A DNA stretch of 22,438 nucleotides from Legionella genomosp. 1 (GTDB lineage Bacteria; Pseudomonadota; Gammaproteobacteria; Legionellales; Legionellaceae). Below the pieces are notes generated by a model, which ran no database searches, had not been told where the DNA came from, and saw only the letters and a list, made by a program, of their open reading frames with translations. The translations under genes were made by a program, and so were the position numbers. The stretch spans positions 1 through 22,438 of the forward strand of contig CAMBDN010000011.1 in assembly GCA_945865355.1 (NCBI GenBank), written 5' to 3'. Shown piece after piece: positions 16,131-22,233 of this stretch (within the stretch, counting starts at the first letter, position 1; each line of letters starts with the position of its first letter).

Positions 16131-16159
16131 TCAGCAATAGCAGTAAGGGCTATTGTTGA
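16131..16159. repeat. 11-7-11 inverted repeat, candidate recombinase core site
   Basis: TCAGCAATAGC (16131-16141) and GCTATTGTTGA (16149-16159) pair over 11 positions (one G-T) around a seven-base centre (16142-16148). Two 11-base arms around a 6-8 base spacer is the layout of tyrosine-recombinase core sites. The repeat lies 52 bases upstream of such a gene. Function is inferred from architecture and position only. Confidence 0.35.
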
Positions 16160-16219
16160 ATGGTTAGAGCACTAGGATTTACAAGCGTTGTGTTTGTTCC
16201 ACTGATGGGGCAATAAAAG

Positions 16220-16248
16220 TTGCTACTTGCTACAACACGCGATAATCT
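16220..16248 (+). promoter_or_regulatory. weak candidate serC promoter
   Basis: TTGCTA (16220-16225) and TAATCT (16243-16248), spaced by 17 bases, lie about 50 bases before the serC ATG. The -35 lies in a tandem TTGCTAC repeat. Matches to consensus are partial. Confidence 0.3.
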
Positions 16249-16296
16249 TCGAAAAAAAAGACCATTCATGAAAAAATTACGTTCGAAGGAAAAATA

Positions 16297-17382
16297 ATGT
16301 GTAGTGTTTATAATTTTGCAGCAGGGCCTGCAATGTTGCCTAAGTCCGTTTTATTAAGAGCAAAGGATGAGTTATTGAATTGGCAAAATACGGGTGTTTC
16401 AATTATGGAAATTGGTCATCGAACGCCAATGTTTCAGAATTTATTGACTCAATTAGAACAAAAGCTGCGTGCGTTGATAAACATACCGCAAAACTATAAA
16501 GTATTATTTTTAGCGGGTGGAGCCCAAGGACAATTTAGTTTAATTCCGATGAATTTAACTAAAAACAATCGAAATGTTGATTATATTGTTAGTGGAATTT
16601 GGTCTGAACGGGCCGCTAAATATGCGGAAAAATATGCTCAAGTCAATATCGTAACGACGGCTAATAGTCGCTCGATTCCTAACAAAGCAAGCTGGGAACT
16701 TAATCCTGATGCCGCTTACGTCTATTACTGCGATAATGAAACCATTAACGGGATTCAATTGAGTGAAATTCCCGATACTAAAAATGTTCCTCTGGTTGTC
16801 GATATGACGTCATCCATTTTAGCTGAATCAATCGATGTCACAAAGTTCGGTCTTATTTTTGCTTCAGCACAAAAAAACCTTGGTATAGCGGGTATTACCT
16901 TGGTCATCATCCGTGATGATTTGCTAAATGAGGCGTTAGATACGGTGCCCATGGTATTTAATTATGGGCGTCAAGTGGAACAAAATTCGTTATTAAACAC
17001 CATCCCAACTGTTCCTGTCTATATGATGGATTTAATGGTCGATTGGATCATTGAGCAAGGTGGTGTCAAGGCTGTTGCCGCAGGTAATCACCGTAAAGCA
17101 AGCCAACTTTATGCTTGCATCGATAGCAGTGATGGGTTTTATTGCAACAATGTTGAAGCGGATTATCGATCGCAAATAAACATCCCTTTTATGTTACCGA
17201 GTGAGCAGTTATTACATTTATTCTTAACTGAGGCTGAACAGCAAGGATTAAAATTTCTTAAAGGTCATAAATTGGTCGGAGGAGCTCGCGCTAGTTTATA
17301 TAACGCAATGCCTGAGGCAGGTGTTACTGCTTTGGTAGCGTTTATGCGCCAATTTGCTAATAGGCATCTAGGGGAAAGATGA
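16297..17382 (+). CDS. serC: phosphoserine aminotransferase
   Basis: PLP enzyme converting 3-phosphohydroxypyruvate plus glutamate to 3-phosphoserine in serine synthesis; it also acts in pyridoxal phosphate synthesis in many bacteria. At 361 residues it has normal length. Family motifs are VYNFAAGPAMLPKSVL at the start, SIMEIGHRTPMF, LFLAGGAQGQFSLIPMNL, WELNPDAAYVYYCDNETI, VVDMTSSILAE and the PLP lysine K193 in FASAQKNLGIAGIT, ending with LVGGARASLYNAMPE. The ATG at 16297 follows AAGGA. Its stop overlaps the next ORF by four bases (ATGA). It is divergent from the recombinase, with 218 bases between them. Confidence 0.97.
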   Translation: MCSVYNFAAGPAMLPKSVLLRAKDELLNWQNTGVSIMEIGHRTPMFQNLLTQLEQKLRALINIPQNYKVLFLAGGAQGQFSLIPMNLTKNNRNVDYIVSGIWSERAAKYAEKYAQVNIVTTANSRSIPNKASWELNPDAAYVYYCDNETINGIQLSEIPDTKNVPLVVDMTSSILAESIDVTKFGLIFASAQKNLGIAGITLVIIRDDLLNEALDTVPMVFNYGRQVEQNSLLNTIPTVPVYMMDLMVDWIIEQGGVKAVAAGNHRKASQLYACIDSSDGFYCNNVEADYRSQINIPFMLPSEQLLHLFLTEAEQQGLKFLKGHKLVGGARASLYNAMPEAGVTALVAFMRQFANRHLGER

Positions 17383-17732
17383 AGCAAGTTCGTTCAACCG
17401 ACATTGTTAATTTATTTCCTGCAGCACTTCTGCAAAATGGTTTTACGGGCGAATTCCATGTTGATCATGCAACACGATTGGTTAATTTCAGTGATGATCG
17501 TATTTATGAAGTTTTGCCACTCACCGTTGCAGAACCACGAAATGAACAAGATATTCAGCGTTTATGGCAACAAATAAATAACGATCCCTTTAAAGATCTT
17601 TATTTTTGTGTACGCGGTGGAGATAGGGTACTAATGGTCACTCCTCAGTTTTGTACGGCCAATAAAAGCCACAGCCAGCTTAACAATCAACTTTTTTATG
17701 GGTGCGTTATGAATAATGTAGGTATCTACTAA
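17379..17732 (+). CDS. short ORF resembling the N-terminus of an FAD-linked oxidase (probably truncated)
   Basis: A 117-residue product, translationally coupled to serC through an ATGA overlap with a good AGGGGAAAG upstream. The stretch VAEPRNEQDIQRLWQQI then VRGG resembles the start of PCMH-type FAD-binding oxidases, which are several hundred residues long and continue VRGGGT-G-S. Here that glycine-rich FAD loop is lost. In a shifted frame the DNA at about 17627-17644 reads GTNGHS, like the expected motif, which suggests a frameshift. The frame also continues in phase for 33 codons beyond the TAA before TGA. I infer a decayed gene that still keeps a translated N-terminus. A short independent protein is the alternative. 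Confidence 0.5.
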   Translation: MKQVRSTDIVNLFPAALLQNGFTGEFHVDHATRLVNFSDDRIYEVLPLTVAEPRNEQDIQRLWQQINNDPFKDLYFCVRGGDRVLMVTPQFCTANKSHSQLNNQLFYGCVMNNVGIY

Positions 17733-17871
17733 ATTGAAGCCCTTGCTTTCAAGCTAATAAAAAGAGGTTTCAAAGCAATTCAGAAAGGACTGATTTCGAG
17801 CAACGGTAAATGTCAACATCGTTGTTCAAACTGAAATTATCAAATAGCCGTAACATTAATACATTTTTTTG
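17733..17871. other. intergenic region before the tRNA cluster
   Basis: The only coding-like signal is the in-frame continuation of the preceding ORF past its stop (to TGA at about 17835). A TTGCTTT / AAAGCAA inverted pair (about 17744-17780) is too loose to call a terminator. Confidence 0.3.
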
Positions 17872-17900
17872 TTGACCTATATAACCGCGAAGAGTATCAT
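17872..17900 (+). promoter_or_regulatory. promoter of tRNA-Pro / tRNA-Arg
   Basis: TTGACC (17872-17877) and TATCAT (17895-17900) with an exact 17-base spacer, about 26 bases upstream of tRNA-Pro. The bases after the -10 include CGGC, a GC-rich discriminator typical of stable-RNA promoters under stringent control. Confidence 0.7.
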
Positions 17901-17926
17901 TTCGGCTCTGTCCTTGGGACGGGTAA

Positions 17927-18003
17927 CGGGGTGTAGCGCAGTCTGGTAGCGCGCCTGCTTTGGGAGCAGGATGTCGGGAGTTCGAATCTCTCCACCCCGA
18001 CCA
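17927..18003 (+). tRNA. tRNA-Pro (anticodon TGG)
   Basis: Full cloverleaf. Acceptor CGGGGTG (17927-17933) pairs with CACCCCG (17993-17999), anticodon stem CCTGC/GCAGG holds the loop TTTGGGA with anticodon TGG at 17961-17963, and the T-arm contains TTCGAAT. CCA is encoded. The C1-G72 pair and A73 are as expected for tRNA-Pro. Confidence 0.97.
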
Positions 18004-18010
18004 ATTTGAT

Positions 18011-18087
18011 GCGCCCGTAGCTCATCTGGATAGAGCATCGGCCTTCTAAGCCGAGGGTAGCAGGTTCGAATCCTGCCGGGCGTACCA
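18011..18087 (+). tRNA. tRNA-Arg (anticodon TCT)
   Basis: Acceptor GCGCCCG (18011-18017) pairs with CGGGCGT (18077-18083, first pair G-T). The anticodon loop CTTCTAA has TCT at 18045-18047, and the T-loop is TTCGAAT. CCA is encoded. It lies seven bases after tRNA-Pro, so it is probably co-transcribed with it. It reads the AGA/AGG codons. Confidence 0.97.
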
Positions 18088-18101
18088 TACGCCATGCGGT
18101 A

Positions 18102-18130
18102 TTGAACGTTGCGACCGCGCAGAGTAATTA
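18102..18130 (+). promoter_or_regulatory. candidate promoter of tRNA-His
   Basis: TTGAAC (18102-18107) and TAATTA (18125-18130), spaced by 17 bases, lie 37 bases upstream of tRNA-His. Read-through from the tRNA-Pro promoter is also possible, since no clear terminator follows tRNA-Arg. Confidence 0.45.
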
Positions 18131-18167
18131 ATTAGGATGCGTTACTTCAATATGGTAAAGAGTTTAT

Positions 18168-18244
18168 GGTGGGCGTAGCTCAGTTGGTAGAGCCCCGGGT
18201 TGTGATCCCGGTTGTCGTGGGTTCGAGTCCCATCGTTCACCCCA
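18168..18244 (+). tRNA. tRNA-His (anticodon GTG)
   Basis: Anticodon GTG at 18202-18204 in loop TTGTGAT. The acceptor has the histidine-specific extra G at -1 (18168) facing C73. The acceptor stem contains two adjacent G-T pairs (positions 4-69 and 5-68) but the rest pairs normally. The T-arm GTGGG/CCCAT is intact and CCA is encoded. Confidence 0.96.
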
Positions 18245-18262
18245 CAATGTCAAAAAAAATTG

Positions 18263-18309
18263 ACTATCTTATTTCTCGACTTAATCTAAGTCTTTACAAG
18301 ATAGTTTTA
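18263..18309 (+). terminator. nested hairpin terminator after tRNA-His
   Basis: The outer arms ACTATCTT (18263-18270) and AAGATAGT (18298-18305) enclose the inner arms GACTTA (18278-18283) and TAAGTC (18287-18292). Both pairs are exact. A short T-rich tail (TTTTA) follows the outer arm. It lies 18 bases after tRNA-His and overlaps the -35 of the tRNA-Leu promoter candidate. Confidence 0.5.
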
Positions 18310-18321
18310 CTGTTCGATAAT
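18293..18321 (+). promoter_or_regulatory. promoter of tRNA-Leu (and possibly tig)
   Basis: TTTACA (18293-18298) and GATAAT (18316-18321) with a 17-base spacer. The predicted start is about 18328, six bases before tRNA-Leu. No other good promoter is seen between here and tig. Confidence 0.6.
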
Positions 18322-18333
18322 TCGACCCTGTTT

Positions 18334-18418
18334 GCGAAAGTGGCGGAACTGGTAGACGCGCTGGATTTAGGTTCCAGTGGGGTAACCCGTGAGAGTTCGA
18401 GTCTCTCCTTTCGCACCA
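18334..18418 (+). tRNA. tRNA-Leu (anticodon TAG)
   Basis: Class II tRNA of 85 bases with a long variable arm (TGGGGTAACCC region). Acceptor GCGAAAG (18334-18340) pairs with CTTTCGC (18408-18414). The anticodon loop TTTAGGT has TAG at 18368-18370. A73 and CCA are encoded. The mature 3' end is only 33 bases before the tig ATG. Confidence 0.97.
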
Positions 18419-18451
18419 TTACAAATAAATACAATTTCAAGAGGTGGCTAG

Positions 18452-19783
18452 ATGCAAGTTTCTGTTGAGACCTTGAAAGGTTTGGAACGTAAAGTAACCA
18501 TATCGGTACCAACCGAAAAGGTAGAAGAAGAAGTTAGCCAGCGCCTCAGAGATCTTGCGCGTAAGGCGAAGGTTGATGGATTTCGTCCTGGTAAAGTACC
18601 AATGAACGTGGTTGTAAAGCGTTATTCCGATAGTGTGCGGCAAGAAGTTGCAAGGGATATGGTTCAATCAACGTTGTATGAGGCATTACAGAAAAATGAA
18701 TTGGTTCCGGCCGGCTCGCCTTTTATCGAGCCAGAAATGGTTGAATCGGGCAAAGACTTTAGATATACCGCCGTATTTGAAATATTTCCAGAAATTAACA
18801 TCAGCGAAATAAATCAAGCATCAGTAGATATTGTCCATGCCACGGTCAAGGACGCTGATGTCAATGATATGATTGAGAAGCTACGTGAGCAGAATAAAGA
18901 CTGGAGTGAGGTATCTCGTGCGGTTGCCACCGGCGATAAAGTCACTATCGACTTTGAAGGCTTCCTCAATGGTGAAGCGTTTGAAGGTGGTACTGCTGAA
19001 GACTATGAATTAGTACTTGGTACAGGTTCAATGATTCCAGGTTTCGAGGAAGGCTTAGTCGGGGCAAAGAAAGACAAGCAATTTGAAATTAAAGTAACTT
19101 TTCCAAAAGACTATGGTCACAAAGATCTTGCTGGTAAAGATACCACGTTTAATATTACAGTAAAAAAAGTTATGGAAGGGCAACTACCGAAGTTGGATGA
19201 TGCTTTTGCTGCGTTGTTTAATATCAAGGAAGGTGGCATTGAAGCGCTGACCAAAGATATTAAACAAAATATGGAGCGAGAGTTAGAGCGTAAAGTTAGC
19301 TCGATGAACCGTGAGCATACATTTAATAAATTGCTTGAAATCAATAAGTTTGATCTGCCTAATGCATTAATTGATCAGGAAATTGGTCATTTGAAGCATG
19401 AAATGTATCATCGTGTTTTTGGTCATGAGCATACAGAAAATGAGAAAATCCCTGATTTTCCTAGAGCATTATTCGAAGAGCAGGCTAATCGTCGGGTTCA
19501 TCTGGGATTGTTATTTTCAGAGTACGTTAAAAAACATAATTTGACGGTTGATGCTGCTCGTGTCGATGCTATGATCGAGAAATTTGCTAGTGCTTATGAA
19601 AGCCCTGAAGAATTGCGTGCTTGGTACAAAGGGAATAAAGAGCGTCTGGCTGAAATTGAAGCATTAGTGATGGAAGAGCTGGTTTCTGAAAAGATTCTTG
19701 AAGATGCTAAAATTGTTAAGAAAAAGATGGAATATAACGAAGTGATGAATCCCAAAAAGGATAATGAAGCTAAAGGAGATTAA
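18452..19783 (+). CDS. tig: trigger factor, ribosome-associated chaperone and peptidyl-prolyl isomerase
   Basis: Binds the ribosome exit tunnel and folds nascent chains. At 443 residues it has the usual three parts: the N-terminal ribosome-binding domain with GFRPGKVP (residues 43-50), an FKBP-like PPIase domain (about 160-245: GDKVTIDFEGFLNGEAFEGG, GSMIPGFEEGLVGAKK, FPKDYGHKDLAGKDTTFNITVK), and a helical C-terminal chaperone domain ending in a lysine/asparagine-rich tail. The ATG has AAGAGGTGG upstream. It sits 33 bases after tRNA-Leu, and clpP follows with a two-base gap. A transcript shared with the tRNA is likely. Confidence 0.97.
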   Translation: MQVSVETLKGLERKVTISVPTEKVEEEVSQRLRDLARKAKVDGFRPGKVPMNVVVKRYSDSVRQEVARDMVQSTLYEALQKNELVPAGSPFIEPEMVESGKDFRYTAVFEIFPEINISEINQASVDIVHATVKDADVNDMIEKLREQNKDWSEVSRAVATGDKVTIDFEGFLNGEAFEGGTAEDYELVLGTGSMIPGFEEGLVGAKKDKQFEIKVTFPKDYGHKDLAGKDTTFNITVKKVMEGQLPKLDDAFAALFNIKEGGIEALTKDIKQNMERELERKVSSMNREHTFNKLLEINKFDLPNALIDQEIGHLKHEMYHRVFGHEHTENEKIPDFPRALFEEQANRRVHLGLLFSEYVKKHNLTVDAARVDAMIEKFASAYESPEELRAWYKGNKERLAEIEALVMEELVSEKILEDAKIVKKKMEYNEVMNPKKDNEAKGD

Positions 19784-19785
19784 GC

Positions 19786-20427
19786 ATGATGGGATATTCA
19801 GATAACGCGATAAGAAATGCTAGTGGCCTCGTACCAATGGTTATCGAGCAAACCTCACGAGGGGAGCGATCGTACGATATATATTCTAGGCTTTTAAAAG
19901 AGCGCATCATATTTCTTTTAGGAGAAGTAGAAGATCACATGGCTAACCTTGTGGTTGCGCAATTATTATTCCTGGAATCTGAAAATCCAGAGAAGGATAT
20001 TTCTCTTTATATCAATTCTCCTGGCGGTGTCGTTACGGCTGGCCTTGCGATATACGATACCATGCAATTTATTAAGCCTGATGTTAGTACGTTATGTATC
20101 GGTCAAGCAGCGAGTGCCGCGGCTTTATTGTTGTGTGCGGGCGCGGAAGGCAAACGTTTTTGTTTGCCCAACTCAAGAGTAATGATTCATCAGCCTTTGG
20201 GTGGTTATCGTGGTCAAGCGACGGATATTGAAATTCATGCCCGTGAAACGCTGGCTGTTCGTGAGCGCTTAAATAGCATTATGGGAAAGCATACCAATAA
20301 ATCACCCGATCAAATCATGCGAGATACAGAGCGAGATAATTTTATGAGTGCATCGCAAGCGGCTGACTATGGTTTGATTGACAAAGTGTTATATGACCGT
20401 GACGCCATTGATGCAGCTTCGAAGTAA
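19786..20427 (+). CDS. clpP: ATP-dependent Clp protease proteolytic subunit
   Basis: Serine protease that forms the 14-subunit chamber used by ClpX and ClpA. It has 213 residues. The catalytic triad is S110 (GQAASAAALLL), H135 (RVMIHQPLGG) and D184 (RDTERDNFMSA), one residue off E. coli numbering. The N-terminus GLVPMVIEQTSRGERSYDIYSRLL matches the self-processed propeptide boundary region. The start is the first of two adjacent ATGs, with AAGGAG eight bases upstream (a start at the second would lose one residue). It is probably co-transcribed with tig. Confidence 0.97.
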   Translation: MMGYSDNAIRNASGLVPMVIEQTSRGERSYDIYSRLLKERIIFLLGEVEDHMANLVVAQLLFLESENPEKDISLYINSPGGVVTAGLAIYDTMQFIKPDVSTLCIGQAASAAALLLCAGAEGKRFCLPNSRVMIHQPLGGYRGQATDIEIHARETLAVRERLNSIMGKHTNKSPDQIMRDTERDNFMSASQAADYGLIDKVLYDRDAIDAASK

Positions 20428-20491
20428 GCTCTGAAGTTTCATTAGTCAGGTACTGTCTACGCTATGGTAGTGATATCTTCCGAAATCCAAT

Positions 20492-20516
20492 TTGCCCCTT
20501 ATGGGGTAATTTCTTT
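20492..20516 (+). terminator. short hairpin with T-rich tail after clpP
   Basis: TTGCCCC (20492-20498) pairs with GGGGTAA (20503-20509, one G-T pair) around TTAT and is followed by TTTCTTT. It is a weak intrinsic terminator about 65 bases past the clpP stop. The CCCCTTAT part also resembles a heat-shock (sigma-32) -10, so the reading is ambiguous. Confidence 0.4.
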
Positions 20517-20517
20517 A

Positions 20518-20548
20518 TCATTAAGGGTAACAACGTTATCCTTAATGA
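20518..20548. repeat. 14-bp near-perfect inverted repeat between clpP and clpX
   Basis: TCATTAAGGGTAAC (20518-20531) pairs with GTTATCCTTAATGA (20535-20548) over all 14 positions (one G-T) around a three-base loop. It follows the short hairpin immediately and has no T-tract. It may be an operator, an mRNA-stability hairpin or a small repeat element. Confidence 0.45.
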
Positions 20549-20615
20549 CATATTCCCAATAAATTTTATATGGTCTCATTGTAAAATAGGGACATATACA
20601 TTGAGGGAGGAAGAA

Positions 20616-20702
20616 ATGATCCCGCATATTACTGCTTTCAGGAAGACGGTATCGGACTTATTGAACAGTTCCCTTGTAATTTTTAAAATAGCCCATATAT
20701 GA
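20616..20702 (+). CDS. possible 28-residue small protein
   Basis: ATG 20616 has a strong GGAGG six bases upstream and opens a 28-codon frame (MIPHITAFRKTVSDLLNSSL then VIFKIAHI) to TGA 20700-20702. The product is amphipathic with a hydrophobic C-terminus. No promoter ahead of it is convincing. The evidence is the ribosome binding site only; it may be a leader peptide, a real small protein or chance. Confidence 0.25.
   Translation: MIPHITAFRKTVSDLLNSSLVIFKIAHI
20674..20701 (+). promoter_or_regulatory. candidate clpX promoter
   Basis: TTGTAA (20674-20679) and TATATG (20696-20701) with a 16-base spacer give a leader of about 40 bases before clpX. It overlaps the end of the possible small ORF. 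Consensus match only. Confidence 0.4.
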
Positions 20703-20748
20703 AATATTTCGGCAAAGGCAAAATGTTAGCAAAAAAAGGGGTTTGTAG

Positions 20749-22008
20749 ATGAGTAAAGCAGGTGATAAGGTTTTGTATTGCTCTTTTTGTGGCAAAAGTC
20801 AGAATGAAGTTAAAAAATTAATTGCAGGACCTTCCGTTTTTGTTTGTGATGAATGTGTTGATTTATGCAATGATATTATCCGAGAAGAGACGCAGGAAGT
20901 TCATCCAGAAACAGAAACTCATTTACCAACGCCTAAAGAAATCGCAGCCTTTCTTGATGAATATGTGATCGATCAGCCACACGCCAAAAAAGTGTTGGCA
21001 GTGGCCGTGTACAATCACTATAAACGGATGCATCGTAAAACCGAAAGTGGAATTGAGTTGGGTAAGAGCAATATTTTGCTGATTGGACCTACTGGTAGTG
21101 GTAAAACATTATTGGCACAAACATTAGCACGTCTATTAAATGTGCCGTTTGCGATGGCAGATGCAACGACTCTTACCGAAGCAGGCTATGTTGGCGAGGA
21201 TGTTGAAAACATCATCCAGAAATTATTACAAAAATGTGACTATGACGTCGACAAGGCCCAACAAGGCATAGTTTATATTGATGAGATAGATAAAATTTCT
21301 CGTAAATCAGATAACCCATCTATTACACGTGATGTATCGGGTGAGGGCGTTCAGCAAGCATTATTGAAGCTCATCGAGGGAACTGTTGCATCCGTTCCAC
21401 CTCAGGGCGGTCGAAAGCATCCTCAACAGGAATTTTTACAAGTGGATACCTCTAATATCCTATTCATTTGCGGCGGTGCTTTTGCAGGACTCGATAAAGT
21501 TATACGTGACCGAAGCGATAAATCAGGCATCGGGTTTTCTGCTCAACTTAAATCTAAAAAGGATAATAGCGATTTGGAGAAAGTGTTAGATTCTCTAGAG
21601 TCGGAAGATTTGGTTAAGTATGGTCTTATTCCAGAGTTTGTTGGTCGATTGCCGGTCGTGACGACGTTGCACGAATTAGATGAGAACGCGTTAGTAGATA
21701 TTCTTACTCAACCTAAGAATGCCCTAACCAAGCAGTTCCATGCGTTATTTCAGATGGAAGGCGCGGAGTTAGAGTTTCGCGAAGAAGCTTTGCGCTTGAT
21801 TGCTAAGAAGGCGTTAGCGAGAAAAATTGGTGCTCGTGGTTTACGAGCAATTCTTGAAAACATTCTCTTGGATACAATGTACGAGCTACCTTCACTTGAG
21901 GGGGTAAGCAAAGTCGTTGTTGATGAGAATGTGGTTAATAGCTTAGGCGCGCCTCTATTAATTTACGAGAATGATGAAACGAAAAAATCTGCAACTGGGA
22001 GTGATTAA
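20749..22008 (+). CDS. clpX: Clp protease ATP-binding unfoldase ClpX
   Basis: AAA+ hexameric unfoldase that selects substrates and feeds them to ClpP. It has 419 residues. The N-terminal zinc-binding domain has C11, C14, C33 and C36. Walker A is GPTGSGKT (113-120), the pore loop is GYVG (146-149), Walker B is IVYIDEID (174-181), and the ClpP-docking IGF tripeptide is at 261-263. The C-terminal part carries the sensor-2 motif ARKIGARGLRAI. The ATG has AAAGGGG eight bases upstream. A 321-base gap separates it from clpP, so it may have its own promoter as well as read-through from tig-clpP. Confidence 0.97.
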   Translation: MSKAGDKVLYCSFCGKSQNEVKKLIAGPSVFVCDECVDLCNDIIREETQEVHPETETHLPTPKEIAAFLDEYVIDQPHAKKVLAVAVYNHYKRMHRKTESGIELGKSNILLIGPTGSGKTLLAQTLARLLNVPFAMADATTLTEAGYVGEDVENIIQKLLQKCDYDVDKAQQGIVYIDEIDKISRKSDNPSITRDVSGEGVQQALLKLIEGTVASVPPQGGRKHPQQEFLQVDTSNILFICGGAFAGLDKVIRDRSDKSGIGFSAQLKSKKDNSDLEKVLDSLESEDLVKYGLIPEFVGRLPVVTTLHELDENALVDILTQPKNALTKQFHALFQMEGAELEFREEALRLIAKKALARKIGARGLRAILENILLDTMYELPSLEGVSKVVVDENVVNSLGAPLLIYENDETKKSATGSD

Positions 22009-22116
22009 AATAGGGTTGTTTCTAGGTACTGGGAGCGCTCAACAGCTTTTAAGTTGGCAGTGAAAGCGGAAATCATCCCAAAGCTATGGAACTTCCAATT
22101 GGCCTTAAATTTTACT

Positions 22117-22149
22117 GTGCCACACAGTGCAACTGACGTTGCACGGCAC
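22117..22149. promoter_or_regulatory. bulged stem-loop in the clpX-lon gap
   Basis: GTGCAAC (22127-22133) and GTTGCAC (22138-22144) pair exactly around TGAC. The stem continues outward, after a five-base bulge on the left, with GTGCC (22117-22121) and GGCAC (22145-22149). There is no T-tract, so an operator or an RNA structure is as likely as a terminator. It lies about 85 bases before lon. I could not assign a lon promoter. Confidence 0.4.
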
Positions 22150-22233
22150 GTCGGCGTTTAACAATGTCAAGTAACAAATTAAGGATAATTGGAAGGCTAT
22201 GGGTTGGGGATTTTAAGTATATAAGGACGCATT

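Noticed and set aside
16219..16233. Tandem TTGCTAC TTGCTAC upstream of serC as the start of a CRISPR or iteron array.
   Set aside because: There are only two seven-base copies, with no spacers and no further repeats.
17877..18095. Minus-strand open frames across tRNA-Pro and tRNA-Arg encoding GGEIRTPDILL-like peptides.
   Set aside because: These are the well-known spurious translations of tRNA genes on the opposite strand; the tRNA cloverleaves explain the sequence.
18166..18512. Open frames on both strands over tRNA-His and tRNA-Leu (for example 18166-18468 plus and 18294-18512 minus).
   Set aside because: They cover tRNA genes and the tig start and resemble common tRNA-derived false proteins.
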